The notes under the pieces are model-generated. The model had not been told where the DNA came from. It ran no database searches and saw only the letters and a program-made list of their open reading frames with translations. A stretch of DNA of 64,000 bases from NCBI GenBank assembly GCA_009733575.1, contig ML769431.1, positions 62,001 to 126,000 of the forward strand, given 5' to 3'. The stretch comes from Gymnopus androsaceus JB14 (lineage: Eukaryota > Basidiomycota > Agaricomycetes > Agaricales > Omphalotaceae). A program made the position numbers and the translations under genes. This document shows, one piece after another, positions 20,674 to 33,971 of this stretch (position 1 is its first letter; the number at the start of each line of letters is the position of its first letter).

Positions 20674-22770
20674 GCTCATTTGACCTAAATTTAATTACTT
20701 CAAGGTTCAAAATCCCAGTTTCAGCCATTCTAATGCCTTTTTACAATCCTAAATACAATCCCAAAGCCGCAGTATTCTTCTTTTCAGTGCCGGAGATGAT
20801 GGATGAGCTAAAACTTGGCTGAAACTGGTTGGGAGTTGTGATTGATCTCATGAACAGCACACAATATTCTTCTACTTTCATAGCCTTGTGTCTGCAGAAT
20901 AAGCTGTAGCTTCAGAAAAAACAAGAGCTTTTTGCAATTGAACAAGAATTGAGTGAGCTATGAACGAAACGTTGCTCAACGTTCACATATATCATTCCCA
21001 CGTGCGCGCAAGCCTTTTGCAATAATAGGCGCTGGGCAAGCGCCACTCTGATAAGCCAGTCTTATCTCAAGAGTCCGACATATCAGCTTTAGACAACTCG
21101 GCTTCAACTCTCGATGCTCAGCTCTCAGCAGCTCAACACATGGTACGATCTAGAAGGTAGAACGAGAAAGAGGGCTCTAGCATTAGCACCCCTCTCATCC
21201 TCACGCCGAGTCTTACCCAGGCCACTCTTCCCGCAGTTGTGCGGATGATGGATATCGGACCGTCGACCATTGACCACGGTTGGCTCGGGGTTTGGGACGT
21301 GTTTGAAAGATGGAAATTCCGCTGCAGAGGAGGAGGAGGATGAGCTAAATGGGGGGTCTCGATATCAACGAGAGTCGGAGTCAGAGTCATTACCGATGTC
21401 CTCTGCCGGAAACTAACTTCAGCGTTAGATGCTCTTGTCGAATTTTCTTTGAATGGAGAGTACAACGGCCAGGAAAGTGAAAGGAAACTGATGACCTACG
21501 AACTGCCGCAGTAGGCGTCTTCAAGGTACGTATACATGATTGTTTCTGGCAATTATTGACCTGTAGAACTTTGTCCAGAAGTACTTCTGGTCCCTCGACT
21601 ATGTCCTGGTGTCCTCGGCCCGCTTTGCCAACCTTATTTTCTCTCGCTCTCATCTCCTCATTGTAATAGCCTCCCGTGGTCTATCGAACCCCAACCTTCA
21701 GCCCAAATACCATCCTCCGCTGCCGGTGGTAGCTTTTTCATACCCGGCAACGGTCCGGCTCCAGAACCCGCTGCTACATCTGACTTGGAATCGAGAGAAT
21801 GGGATCAATCGAGTCTTGTTATTTGTCGACGCCAAATCAGTAAGTGACATAGGATGATAGGAGGTTTGTGCCCCACTTTGGGTGTTTTCAATTGCCCTCA
21901 AAAAGATTTGCCGCAGAATCAGTGCAACGATCGCGGGTACTGCAGGTGTTCTCACAAAAATACATGGCCAGTTATATGTTCAGTCCAACATCACCTTGCC
22001 TATGCCATACGCAAGTCTTTTCGACATCTGGTACAATCTCGGACCACACCCTTGATACCACAGGTGCAGCGGTCGCTGGTTGCTCTTAGAGTTCATTTCT
22101 CTTGTTCAGAACATCCGTTCTATCAAGCCAACTGAACCTCTCATTGCCATATCCAGACATCCATCGCAATCTCAAGGATTACATTGGTCGCAAGAACTCG
22201 CTACATTGGCAGATCCGCTTGTCTCAAGTGGGATGAAGAAGCGAATAGTATCTTTCATGATACGCCAATTTTAGCTTCAGCCATTATTAACCCCTGAGTA
22301 CGGCCCGATGCTGAAATTTTATGGTACTAGTAAGTTTTGCCTGTATATTATCCTCAAGTTGAACATTTCACTATTTCTGGTCCCTCTCAGTCCCGCAGTT
22401 TGGTATAATTAGGCCATTGACAGGTATCCCACTACAGAAATCATTGAAGGCTTAGACAGTAAATTTTTTGACGGCAAAAATAACTTTCATGTTCAACATT
22501 ACGGAAGGCGTGCTACATAACTTGCTACTGTACTTGCGAAATGCTCTTTCCTCCCGCGGGGTTCTTACGATACGACTGTTTATATACGACCTATGACGGC
22601 CCACACGGAAGGAAGGAAGGAAGCTCGTCACCCGAACTCTGCTCGGACTGACCAGAATAATTGAATCAAGGACCATAAAGTTTCGACCGTTTAAACTCCG
22701 CACAACTTCTTCAACAAGTAACGTACAACCAGCCTGGTACGCTTCAAAAACATCTCCTTCAACGACTTTG
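20674..22770. other. No confident gene; possible exons at 21700-22275
   Basis: Several open stretches look protein-like on the plus strand: about 21704-21836 (SSAAGGSFFIPGNGPAPEP, then ESREWDQSSLVICRRQ) followed by a donor GTAAGTGAC, and 21915-22050 (ISATIAGTAGVLTKIHGQ, LPMPYASLFDIWYNLGP). I could not link them into one model with a start and stop, and I do not recognise a family. They may be a hypothetical or decaying gene. Confidence 0.25.
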
Positions 22771-22806
22771 ACCTTTCAACTTGATCCTAGTACCATTTTG
22801 TTGCAA

Positions 22807-25800
22807 ATGCCTAAACTCGAGGAGGAGTCAGATGCTACCAGACGTTCATCGCTGCCAACTCGGCTGGGAACTTTGGTAGAAATGCTTTTGAAGCAGGGGC
22901 TGGGTGAGTTCGTTCAACACTTGTATAATGTTCTCCGAGTCCGGTTTGCTGATCGATGCAGATTCCAATCAGCAGCTGACATTCGAGGACGACAAAGACA
23001 TCCGTGAGTGCTGTGATTTGCCTGAACATAATAGATATTTGCTCATCAGAAATCCGTCTCAGCTACTGTTGACGAGCATCTCCAAACTGCTGGTGCTGAT
23101 GCGTTTCATAGATTTCAAAAGTACGTATGTCTATCTCGTAGGACGCTGCTGTACAAACATCATATGCAGGAGAATTGACGATCTTGACAAAGAGGTACTT
23201 TGTACCTTCCTCCTTGTGTTCTGACTCATTTTACTTTTGCACTTAGTTGCGGAACTTTTCACACGCGGCTCGAGAATTGGGAGGCTCCGCTGCTATCCTC
23301 TCTTCTGCCTTTCAGCTTCGAACAGAGATTGCACACATTAGTTTCCTGTACCATTTGAACGCTGCGGACCTATATCCTCGAAAAATCAAACCCCCGGCCT
23401 CTGCGCGCGCCGATGATATGAGCGGAATGCCCAGGAATCGACCAAAACCTAGGAGGAAATATCATCATCTGTCTGAAGAACATCGAGTTCTTCCACATGT
23501 TGCGCGCCCTACCGTTGACACGTCGATAGACTTGGAAGATCTACCTAACCAGTTCGAAGCGCTTGCAGAGGAGGTCACGACATTTGTCAATTGCTTAAAC
23601 GAGTTTCACGAGTTCACTTCTATCTCAAGCTTTGAGGGCGATCTAAAGTACTGGGCCAGTTGTCTAAACAGCTATTCAGGTATGCGCATTGTACAAGACT
23701 TCCAGGCCACCATCCTAATATGCAACCCCAGGACTATTCCGATATCCCGCTGTTCAACGATACGTTCAAGATCTTGGTGTTGAAATGGGAGAGCACATTG
23801 ACAGTATCACATCCACATTGTCGATGTTTATTGAAGTCGGCGTTCCAACGGTTCGCTGGGCACAAAAACAGAGCGCCACAAATTCGCTTAATCTTTCGAC
23901 TGTGGCGACATTCCTTTCTGCCGTTACAGCTACGACACTCCAATTTTCTTATCAACTGAATAATTTAAGCGGTACAGCAGTCAACATATTTTGGTTTCTG
24001 AGTTTGGTTTTCAGCATTGCCGCGGCAGTGAACAGTATACTGGGGTTAACTTGGAAGCAGACTATCTAGTAAGTTGTCGGTTCTTATTTGAAGAACACTG
24101 CCAAGAATCTGAATCCATTTTAGTCGTTCTCCAAGGCATCAAGTTCCTTGGTGGGTTCTGATCTGGATCGAGCACTTTCCCTTGGTGTTTTTGGTGTTAT
24201 CTGTTGCGTGCTTTTCAATTGGTCTATGTCTATTCACTTACGCCTCGGGCCAAGTAAGCTTTTTCCAATCTTCTTGTTCGATGTGCCTCACTGATGTTCT
24301 TTCCTGTAGCGCTCAATCGTTGCGACTATAACAACCGTATTCACGGGTTTTACGACATTCGGTTTAGCAGCAGTGTCAGCCTGGTTCGCTTCCGAACGAT
24401 GGGCTTTCACTAATCAAAAAAGCCTTGGTGACGTCCTTATTCAAGTCAACGAAAGTTTTCTCAAACTTTCTGGCATTGCTTTGGTGGGACAAAGACTACA
24501 TCAGTCATTCAAATGGGTATCAAGACTTACTCCCAATGCACGCACGAAGGCTCAAAGAGTCAGGTCTATTGCCGAAAATATCATATCCAGTGATGGAGAG
24601 AAAGTCGGCGACATTGAGAACTGGCTTCCTATGACTATGCTCTCGGAGGATGAGAATATGGCACCTTCTATGATGGGCCATCGTCGAACCTCCGAAACGG
24701 GAGCTTCTTCTCCGCTAGATTCACCAGCCATGTCATCTACCATGGGATCCGCTACCCCTAGTAGTCCTCCAAATACACCTTCAAGCCCGACCAGTCCATC
24801 CATTGGAAAACAATTATGGAAGAATGCATTTCGTACAGTCAGGACGAACTCGGGTTCGTCTAGTCCCATGGGAGCAGGCCCGCGTTCGCCCAATCGCCAA
24901 AGAACTGCTTCATCTACCTTATTGTCATCAGATCGTAAACATATGATGTCGGAGGCACCAGTAAAGGCCATTGTCCGTTCTCGCATAGCTGCATTGTTGC
25001 CCAAGCTTAAATGTCTGGAACCAACACAAGATTTGGCGTGCCATCAAGCACTGGTTAGACATCTGCAATTCTCCCCGGATGGAAAATTCTTGGCAACTTC
25101 AAGGTGCATACTTTTTCGCTCGATCTGTCTCCAATGTCTAACTATTGAATTGTGTAGCTGGGATAGGACATCTGTCATACTTCGTGTTGAAGTAAGCATA
25201 TTGATAATTATCAGTCTGTGCTGAACCTCTCATGAGGAGCCCGTACAGAATTCTTGTGTTACACATTACCGTACACTTGCTCACGCAAAGGGATTCGTTG
25301 GACAAGTCGCTTGGTGAATAAATCACTTCCCGTCGAATGTCCTAGGCTTACTATCTGCTTAGGTCTCCTACCGGGCATCTTTTGCTCACCAAACGCAATC
25401 GTGATGTCCAAGTGTGGACCCAAGTGAGTCACCGATACTTGGTCGATGAATGGCTTTGACTGAAATTTTCATATTTGCCGTTCAGGATGGTGTATGCCAA
25501 AGGACTATCGACCGACCCGCATATGTAGAGTCGATTACATGGTTCCCCGGAGGTGAAGGTTAGTGACCTAGTCATTAGCTATTTTCTCTTGGGCAAACTT
25601 TCTTTCCGCAGCATTTCTGTCGGTCGAGGGCAGCAAGGTCGCCAAAATGGTACGTCAGTACGGTACTATTCTCACTGTGCTAATATTTTTTTTGGTAATT
25701 TAGGACTTGAAAGGCAAGGTACGCATCTTCCGTGCGTTTGATGGAATAACTCCAACTTCCACCTTCAGGTTTTAGGGACATACAATTTCGAAGGCATAAA

Positions 25801-26884
25801 ACTACAAAGTGTCGCTGTTACACCTGATGGTGCGCGTCTTCTTGGCGTTGGACCATTACTTCTGTCCCCGGATGGACTTCAGCCCAGTAAATCAAGAGCA
25901 GAGAAACGACTAACAAGTGGGTATTTTAAAAAGCATATTGCTATGTCTAACGATCATGGTAGTCTATAACATGAATACGGGACAAATCGAACAGTAAGTC
26001 GCCACCGTTCCGATGTCTTTGGATCATGATTCTCTGACACCTCCATTAGCACTACCCCTGTGCTCAACGATGTAAAAGACGTCACTTTAGCACGAAATAC
26101 TCGGAATGATCTTGTAGCTCTGGTCAGCTACGAAAATATCGTATGTGACACGATTTGGAGCATCGTGGCTGTATTTTAATTCTACCCAAAGGCTCCTCCT
26201 CAGTTATGGAAACTAGAGATAGTAAATGATATTGCTCGACTAACTCTTCGGTAAGTCGGAACCCAAGACTGACCTCCTTGAAACTAACTGCTTGGCGGTC
26301 TCATTAGACACACGTATATGCCTAAATCGCCGGTAGACTTTGCAGGCCCAAGTTACTTTGGAGGCAAAAATGACGAACTGGTTCTTTGCGCCGGAAAAGG
26401 CAGGTGTTGCATTTCCTTCGGGTTATCAAGGAGACTCACTCGGATATCTTCAGCCGGAGATATACACATATGGGATCAAGAATCCGGCACACTTCTTCAC
26501 CACCTCCGAGCGCAAGATCTCGGTGGTGACCTTACCTGTATCGCCTGGAATCAAGCCGAGGATGATCCTTTTATGTTTGCCACTGGAAGCCACGATGGTG
26601 CTGTACGCATATGGACGGAAATCCCTGCACAACGATCTTCAATATCGGCATTGGAAACCACTCTCCCTTTTACACGCAGCCTGTCTCCTGATATTATGGA
26701 TATTCCACGCACGGAAAGTCCTGTGGCGCAACAGGAATTGGAATCGACATTTGCAAATAGCGTGGAGAACTTGGGGACCGGTCCTTCATCGACCTTCGCG
26801 AACAGGGAACGGATGGTAGCATTCGCTGCTGCACATACGGGCAGTCCCACTGTCGATTTGGATACGCGAGGAAGAACTTTATGA
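22807..26884 (+). CDS. Membrane-anchored WD40 protein with WDR26/Gid7-like propeller
   Basis: More than 15 exons. From about 23059 the frame is clear: SVSATVDEHLQTAGADAFHR, a helical cytosolic part, then hydrophobic segments (VATFLSAVTATTLQF, IFWFLSLVFSIAAAVNSILG, LVFLVLSVACFSIGLCLF, and one more after ATITTVFTGFTTFG). A Ser/Pro-rich linker follows (SSPPNTPSSPTSPS) and a C-terminal WD40 propeller (LVRHLQFSPDGKFLATS, SWDRTSVILRV, LLLTKRNRDVQVW, ITWFPGG, GDIHIWDQESG, CIAWNQAEDDPFMFATGSHD, AVRIW). The repeat pattern and spacing resemble WDR26/Gid7, a GID/CTLH ubiquitin ligase subunit, but without LisH-CTLH and with membrane segments, so the job may differ. The first exons could not be phased, so the start at 22807 is tentative. 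A 54-nt GC-AG intron, or an in-frame retained segment, lies at 26399-26452. Confidence 0.65.
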
Positions 26885-27868
26885 CATTATAATACGATTT
26901 GTTTCAATAACATGGACTTAGGGGGCAGATGAATTAAATGAGTAGTACATAGGGTACTCAAGTACTCACCGCTACCGCTTGCGAATAAGTCGTAAGTACC
27001 CCTATTTCACGCGTACGCGGTCTGACACCCGCGAACTTCGTCCCAATGGGACCATCTTCAGCCCGCAGCCTACCTTGGCTGGCGCTCTCGCGGCAATCAA
27101 CGCAGCCACGGCAGCCTCTTCAGGAGTGAGCTGTAGGAGTATTTGCCACATTCACCCCAGCTCCCCAATTGGGAAACTTTCTTGGTTATGCCTCTTCAAA
27201 TGCTAAAAGGAAGGAAGGATTAATACACGGCATGGTCCAAGTGCTGAACGCCGGTTAGCATCTGGTGTGGCAAACACCATCGTCTCTGGGACTCCCGCTA
27301 GCCAAAAGGACAAGCTCACAGCTGATACAGTGTACATGTGTTGCTGCTGTATATCCAGACGGTTCACAGGAACCTTCTACTTAATTACATGCAATCGGTA
27401 TACATACATAGATAGGACTACTTACATTAGTACAGTAATAATTCGTAAGTGATAATTTCTCTCATGGTCTGGCCTTCGAATGCAAGCGCATTGATGCAGT
27501 AAAGGATTTTTACTATGTACATAAGGAGCCGTTACACATCATACACGCGCGTTATCATTATGATACATGAGGGAGAATACGTCAAGGCAGGGTAAAAAGC
27601 AAGGCGAAGAAAGCATTGCAAAAGCATTTTAGAAGTCGAAAAGTCGTATAAAAGAGGCAAGGATCTCATCTATGGGTCAGTAAAGCCCGAGGGCAAAGTC
27701 GTAAAAGATGCGTTGGTATTAATTCCGACGGTCCAAGAAGAAAGCTGAAATGTAAGAAATGTTTATGCGTATGTACACCAAAATCCAATCGTGCGAGGGA
27801 AAAAAAGACACTTAATAAACCAAGAATAAGAGTTTAGATGAATGCTAGATGATGCACTTTTTTTTGTT
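26885..27868. other. Intergenic, no gene seen
   Basis: 3' flanks of two convergent genes. Short open frames here carry no recognisable motif; no repeats or RNA genes noticed. Confidence 0.5.
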
Positions 27869-29822
27869 TTAAAACACGCCCGATGATTGTGGGCGTGAAC
27901 GTCGAGCGCGAGACCTTTTAGTGTTCCCCGCTCGACTTTTCTTGTGATCGTGATTGGAGACGTACATCTCCCGCGCGCTCATGTACGTGGACCGAGTCCT
28001 GTTGGCTTCTTCAGTGAGCTTCGACGCAACCATGTATAAATGTCGAAGCTTTAGGCGTTCATAGGTATCCTGCAAGGGATGCGTCGTTAGCTCCAGCTAA
28101 ACACACAGGACACGAAACAAAATGACTCACGTCTAATTTATCTGCGACGTTGGTGAGCTTCTCGTAGTGTTGGTTGAGCTTATCGAGAAGCATATCCAGT
28201 CGGCTAGGTTCCACTATACGTTTCGACATGTCTGATAATCTTCGAAGACATCTTCAAAGCAAAAAGATAAATAGACCGCACGCCGAGAAGGATAAACATG
28301 ATTGCACACGTACCTCTGCAGTGAGAACAGCCGGCTTTCGTATTTTGAGCGCGATGTCATGCTCAGATGGCTCCAATGCTCTTGAGGCAGCGTTCGACGG
28401 CGCATCAGCGTCTGCCGTACACGAGACAGCGATTCTGCAATATTTTCGCACATGTTAAGATGTGGTTGGACGTTCCGCAAGTGTCCTAGACCGAAAACAC
28501 TCTATAGAAAAATGTGTTGAGACTTGGATTGGGGTCTTGAATAAAAAGTAGACCCACCAGTCGGATACTCTCTACCGTCTTTGACAACTCCTCGATTGCC
28601 GAAAGGTTCTGCTCGATGATCCTTTCGTCATTCCCGGTAGAATGGTGCTGAGGGACTATGATGGGCTCCAGCACATCCTGTGTCAGAACTAACCATGGGT
28701 TCAAAATGAATCGAGGGCGAAGGCACGGCGGCTTGGGGTCCAAGACTCTCGAGGGAGTTCCCCAGTGCTTCAAATACTCGAGCCGCCGCGGTTGGAGTCT
28801 CGGGAGCAGGTTCCTCCTCTTCCTCCTCCTCAACAATGCGTTCACTAGGTGCAGCAGAGAATTGGTGAAACCCGTTTAGTTGAGAGAGACTTGCTATGGA
28901 TTCAGCTAGTGCTTCGAATGGTGCAGATGCTGGTGCGTCCAAAGGATGAAGTTTCAGGAAGTGTATCCTCTTCGGGAATTATATAATCTGGGTGGTGAAA
29001 GCCTCGAAGCGGCGGTAGACTTGACAAAGAGTCAGCTAGTGGTTCGTACGCTCTGGTAGCGTTACTGTTGCCAGTAAAAGACATGTGGAGAGGTGATGGG
29101 GATGGGTCCAAGTGACTGTTATGCGCAGAGTATTGAGAGAACCCTCTCAGCGGCGGAAGGCCAGACGCGGACTGCGAAAGCGGTGATGCGAAGCGTACTG
29201 GCGTATGTGTATGAGTAATACCCGCAAGCATAGTATGCTGGAACCGATGATGGTTTTCCGGAACAAGCGGGGAATGATGAGGGAGCTCTCTCCGTGTACG
29301 GAGAGACGGCCCAGGCGGAGGAGTCGTAGCTGCAGGTAAAGTCATGGCGTCCATCAGACGAGATGCTACAGTGCCGCCATTGACACTCCCTTCATCCTCG
29401 ACTTCCTCGATACGGCCTTTCTCCACATACCGCTGCTCGCCGTTTTCATCAACTCCCCAACCTCCGACATAATTAAAGTCTTCAATCTGCCGAGGAGCTG
29501 AGAATGGAAGAGCCGGAGGCTCGGAATGATCCTCTTCAGCGGTGAATTCGTCCGGATGGACGTTTATGGGAGGTACAAAGTCGGTAAGTTTCGGAGGGAC
29601 TGTGGCGGCGATGGGTGTTTCACCATCTCCACTGAATAGACCAAGAAAGTTGGTCCGATAAGTTGAAACTTGTTCAATAGGATTCGGATTGGAGTGTACA
29701 TTTTCGGATTGTATCTCAATAGGTGACGCGGAGGTGGATGGTTGCTGTGTAGCATGGCTGTGGCGAGAACCTTTAAAGGCGACGAAGCGCCGCATGAGCT
29801 GAGATGGATTTTGTGAAGCCAT
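27869..29822 (-). CDS. Conserved-looking coiled-coil protein of unknown function, two frameshifts
   Basis: Starts MASQNPSQLMRRFVAFKGSR. The first 300 residues are Pro/Ser-rich with repeated short motifs (LADSLSSLPPLRGFHH, LAESIASLSQLNGFHQF, LGNSLESLGP). The acidic run EEEEEEE follows, then helical segments (NLSAIEELSKTVESIR, LNMCENIAESLSRVRQTLM, LDMLLDKLNQHYEKLTNVADK, DTYERLKLRHLYMVASKL) and a basic tail (KRSRARRSRPQSSG). Three short introns interrupt the 3' half. The frame slips near 28955 (TTTGGAC, one extra G) and again near 28690. The helices suggest an oligomeric scaffold. I do not recognise the family. Frameshifts may be sequencing errors since both halves look well kept. Confidence 0.55.
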
Positions 29823-30510
29823 GGTACGCTGTTTTGTGCTTTACGACGCGTGGCGGGTTTCGGTACTTTTATATCAGGATTCGTGGCGAGAGAGAACAAA
29901 GCACTCGTTGTTGTTCTCTGTAGGCACAAATATTATCCAAGCGAGCATTCTTTTGCTTTGTCCTTTTTAGGTTTGAAAGCACAAGCAGTAACCAGGCACT
30001 CCTCTGAGGCCTGAAAAGACCTGCAAAGGGCGCAAAATGGTCTGAAAGCGGATAGTAGAGGTTTCGCTCGAAGTCTGGGCAACTTCAACAAGTCCTGGAG
30101 GGAAGAGGAAGAGGGGAGAAAGTCGTTCTCAAAGTGACGTGTAAAATTAACAATAAGGGGTGCATCTCAGCGTAAGCGCCGTCCGTCCTGCAGAATTACC
30201 CGAAGCCGACTTCTGGCGCGCGCCCAATTACCTCTGGTTAATCGGTGTTTACCTTTGGGTGTTTACCTTTGGAGTTTAGTTAGCAGTGGAGGTAAGAATA
30301 AAAGGTGTGGAAAGCCGTTCCGAAAGTGGGCTTCGAGTCATCTAGAGTCATCCTCCCACGAGATTTTTTAAAAAGGTGAAGAACTTGGTAATATCATAAT
30401 CTAGGTACATGAACAGAAGGGATAGTAGAATAATTTATGTCCAAGGAGCAGCCGCAAATAAAGTTAGGTTCGCTAGATTGAAATTCTTCACATATCATCA
30501 TCATCGTTAA
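29823..30510. other. Intergenic between a minus-strand gene start and the next gene's 3' end
   Basis: Probably holds the promoter of the coiled-coil gene. A 14-nt near-repeat GTGTTTACCTTTGG occurs twice at about 30246-30273. No coding or RNA feature found. Confidence 0.4.
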
Positions 30511-32354
30511 CTAGAACAACCGAACAAAGTTGCTCGGAAAGACGTGCCTTCCCTCCTCCCTCCTAGCTTCATCCAAAAGCTCTCCACTCCACCATCCATC
30601 AGGCGGAATATCAGTAACCGCAATGATATCCCCAGCCTGAAAGTTGAATTCCTCGTCTATTGTAGCGGTGTAATCGTACATTGCTTCGACTAGACAACTG
30701 TTAGATTAGACTGAATGTAGATGTAGAGAATGCGTACCATAGAAAAGAATCTTGTTGCGTTCACCAGTACCAGTTGAAGCAGGCTGAGGCATAGGCGGAA
30801 CAGGCGCCGCGACCTCGATCCCGGCAGGTTGTTGAGGGAGAGTCATCCTTCTCTCTGCAATTGCAGCTGCCCGAGCCTGTGCCTCTGCTTCCGCATACCC
30901 ATTATTACCACTCGCATTCCGTGTTGGCTGCTGTGACGGAGGTTGCTGATAAACCGTTGGCGGCGATGACGGTGGGGGATTCGCCCGAGGTGGAGATGCC
31001 ATAATCGGTTGTTGTGTTGGTGGAGACGCAGTGCGCTGGGAGGCTGTTCTGCTCGTGGTAAATGAGTCGCTTCGCTCGTGTGTGTTTTGCGTAGGAGTAG
31101 GAGGTACGGCAGTAGATGGAGGCGCAGGGGCAGCACCGTTAGCAGCATATGGAGGTGCAGGTGCAGGCTTGCGAGACTTGCGGATGAAGCGAGCAGGATG
31201 TGACGAGTTGGCCGTAGAAGAGTTGTTGTTGCCCACCAAAGAAGCTGTTGAAGATGAGCCGTCTACGTTGCCAGAAAAGGGAGCAAATTCTGGTGGATTC
31301 GGGATCGAGCTTCCGGTACCGTATTCCTGCACGAAAGATTCAATGTCCCGTTCAGTCTCGAGTTGGTCGAGAACAGTACGGATGTTTTCGCAAGACTAGG
31401 ATGAACGTTAGACAATGTCTGTAAGCAGCAGAATATGAACGCACCTCATCATCAGCAACACAAACAGTAGACACTGCATTCGCATAAGCCCACAGATTAT
31501 CCTTCATAAAATCCATTCGCTCCTCCTCAAGATCCTGGCACGAATCACAGTAATTTTTCCAGTCACTCTCCCAACCCGGCAGCATATCCGCCAACGGTCT
31601 TCGCAAATGCTGCATAATCTTTCTCGTTGGCTCCCACCGTCTGCTCTGCCCGCTTCAACTTGATCCGAATTTTTTCAGCATCCGGACTCTGGTTGTCGAG
31701 CTGCTGACTGTAGCTGGCGATCCGCATGCAGTCGCTCTGGTATTTCTCGCGCGCCTTGACCACGTAAGTTTCTTGGGACACCTTGTTTTTGTACTTTCTC
31801 TCCACAGGTCCTTGGATGTTGCGGCGGTGTTCGATCTGTTTGTTGAGAAGAGCCGTCGTAGGTTCTTCCATTTCGGAACGGATTTGAGAAGCGAGTTGGA
31901 GGTGGGTGTTGGCTAGCTTCTCGGTCTCTAGTTGTAATGTATCGAGAGCATTACGAAGTTCGCTGCAAAGAAAGTCAGCAAATATTGTACACAGGCAAGA
32001 GAATAGATATCCACCCAATCTCATCTTTCCCCATAGTATTGTGAGCGAGCAGCTGAAGTTTCTTCGCATACTCTTCTTCGATCGCCGAGCTGATCAAAAG
32101 GCGGATGAATATCAGCTGTCATTCGCAACGACTTTCAGTACATACCGTTCTTTCCAAAAATTCCTCAGATTATCGGTCGTTCGTGCAGCACCTCTCATCC
32201 TCGCAAACAAAACGTTCACTCCAGCATCGCCCTCGCCCCAGAACGCATTGCAAAAGTCTCTCGATGGACTGCCGTTGTACAGATCCACCCCAGGAGACTT
32301 TGCCGTAGCATATTTGGTGAGCGACGATGTCGAGGCTTGTGCTCTGATGGACAT
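30511..32354 (-). CDS. F-BAR/SH3 protein of the Cdc15/Imp2/Hof1 family, one frameshift
   Basis: Scaffold of the cytokinetic ring that links plasma membrane and septation machinery in fungi. The N-terminus has the F-BAR signature (FCNAFWGEGDAGVNVLFARM, then LRNFWKER, SAIEEEYAKKLQLLAHNT, GKDEIG, ELRNALDTLQLETEKLA), followed by long helices to WESDWKNYCDSCQDLEEERM. A Pro/Ser-rich linker of about 200 residues follows and a C-terminal SH3 domain (VEAMYDYTATIDEEFNFQAG, WWSGELLDE, HVFPSNFVRLF) ending at 30511. Introns are short and canonical. One extra base near 31602 (ACCGTTGGCGG) shifts the frame between KDYAAFAKT and LADMLPGWESD. With it removed, the whole protein is continuous, so an assembly error is likely. 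Confidence 0.75.
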
Positions 32355-33971
32355 TCGAAATTAGCAAGACGTAGGAGGGAGAGAAGATACCGCTCGATGT
32401 TTGGTATAAACGCTCAAGAGAAAAGCCTGGACCGTGTTTTGATGCTTTCATGATCATCCGTGATTGGCTGTGCTGTAAGTAACAGTTTTAGGTGTCACAA
32501 GTTTTGCAGTCGAGCTCCACGGCGTCTGTCCCGCCTGTCCCTCGTAAAAACCAAGGTGAGGCGAGCAGTACTTTCAGAGATCACGACCGATTTTTCAGGA
32601 GGCAGAAACACAGAGAAATCCAGTGAAAAATCGATGGAAATTTGACAGAGATTTCGGTTAGCGCCTAATTGACCGACGACCGTACACCTCCGTGCTCGTC
32701 CGTACAAGCTGTGCAGGAAGAAAAGACTTTTAGACTTCTGAATCTGAGGGCCAGGGCATTCTGCAAGTCGTTCTCGATGCGGAACTTTGCAGTGGAAGGG
32801 TGTTCAGATATCCTAATTTTGGATTCGAAATTCTCGTCGCTTAATATTCAGGCAAGCTTGACTGGAAGACGGTATAGACGCGACCATCTGGAAACTTGAT
32901 GGTAGGACAGCTTGAAGGTCCTACAGTCATGATAATCAGTAGTATCTGTCATTGGAATCCGATGGATTCCTCACTGGTGCCACTGCTTGAATTCGAATCT
33001 GATTGAAAGGGAGCAAGCATATGAGCCGCCTGGAAGATTCAATGGATGTCGGAGGAGAATGAATAATGGGTCCAAGTGGTGAAGGGTCGAATGTTGAACG
33101 TCGAACTTCAACTTGGGAGAAGTAGGGAGAATTGGCTTCTGACAACGCCAAATAGTCTTTCAGGGGTTTGCTGAGCATCCGCCGTAGGAGATGCTCCAGC
33201 GATATAGGAGTCAGTGTCAAACCCTTTAAGCGAAAGCGGCTGTAGAGTGGCCAAAGTCTTGAAAGCAGCCCAAATTAAATTAATTAATGAATTCAGAATT
33301 TCAGCTAGCTCAGAAGGTCGATAAACCGACCGACTGATGACAGCGATTTGAAAGGTAGAATGAGGTGATTTTGTTTAGGAGACCATATAAAACAAATAAC
33401 GCGCTATATTGTTGGTGGTGGTTCAAGAACCGACGCGACGCGACGCGTAATGGAGCAACGTGACTAATAGCGCAATTTTAAATTTAATGGCACATTAAGT
33501 ATGCGCAGTTTACTTTTGTTTTCAACTTTCACGACCTCGACCCCAAGCTCCACTATGCTTACAGTACTATTGCTCTGCGAAAATCCCTTTTAATGAGAAA
33601 ACTCTACTCTCGGGGCCCCATGCTGTCATGATCAACCAAAACCGGGCGATTTCCAGTTTCCTGGCGCGAAGTTCATTTCGCAGAATTCCAGCTGTCGTCA
33701 TGAATCAGGTTTGGCACGCGACACTGAGGAGTAGTAGGTCCTCGTGAGCCTGGGTACTTCCTTGAAAAGGTTATCTGTGATCTCCACCACTCCCACTCCA
33801 GAACTTCGAGGAAAGTCGAGTCTCTCTCTTTCTCCAGTCTTCAGTGACCTCTGCTACGCAACTTTCTGTCTGCAAGTACGTACAAGGTAAGTGGGCTACG
33901 ATTGGCCGATACCGGACGGTCTGGACTGATATGTAGATCAATAGAAACCGTGTGATAGATTCTCAGGGAGA
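32355..33971. other. Long intergenic region between divergent genes
   Basis: About 1.6 kb between the F-BAR gene (minus) and the GH16 gene (plus), so it should hold both promoters. A CGACGCGACGCG microsatellite-like stretch lies near 33435 and an AATTAATTAATGAATTC stretch near 33276. No gene, tRNA or TIR element recognised. Confidence 0.4.
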
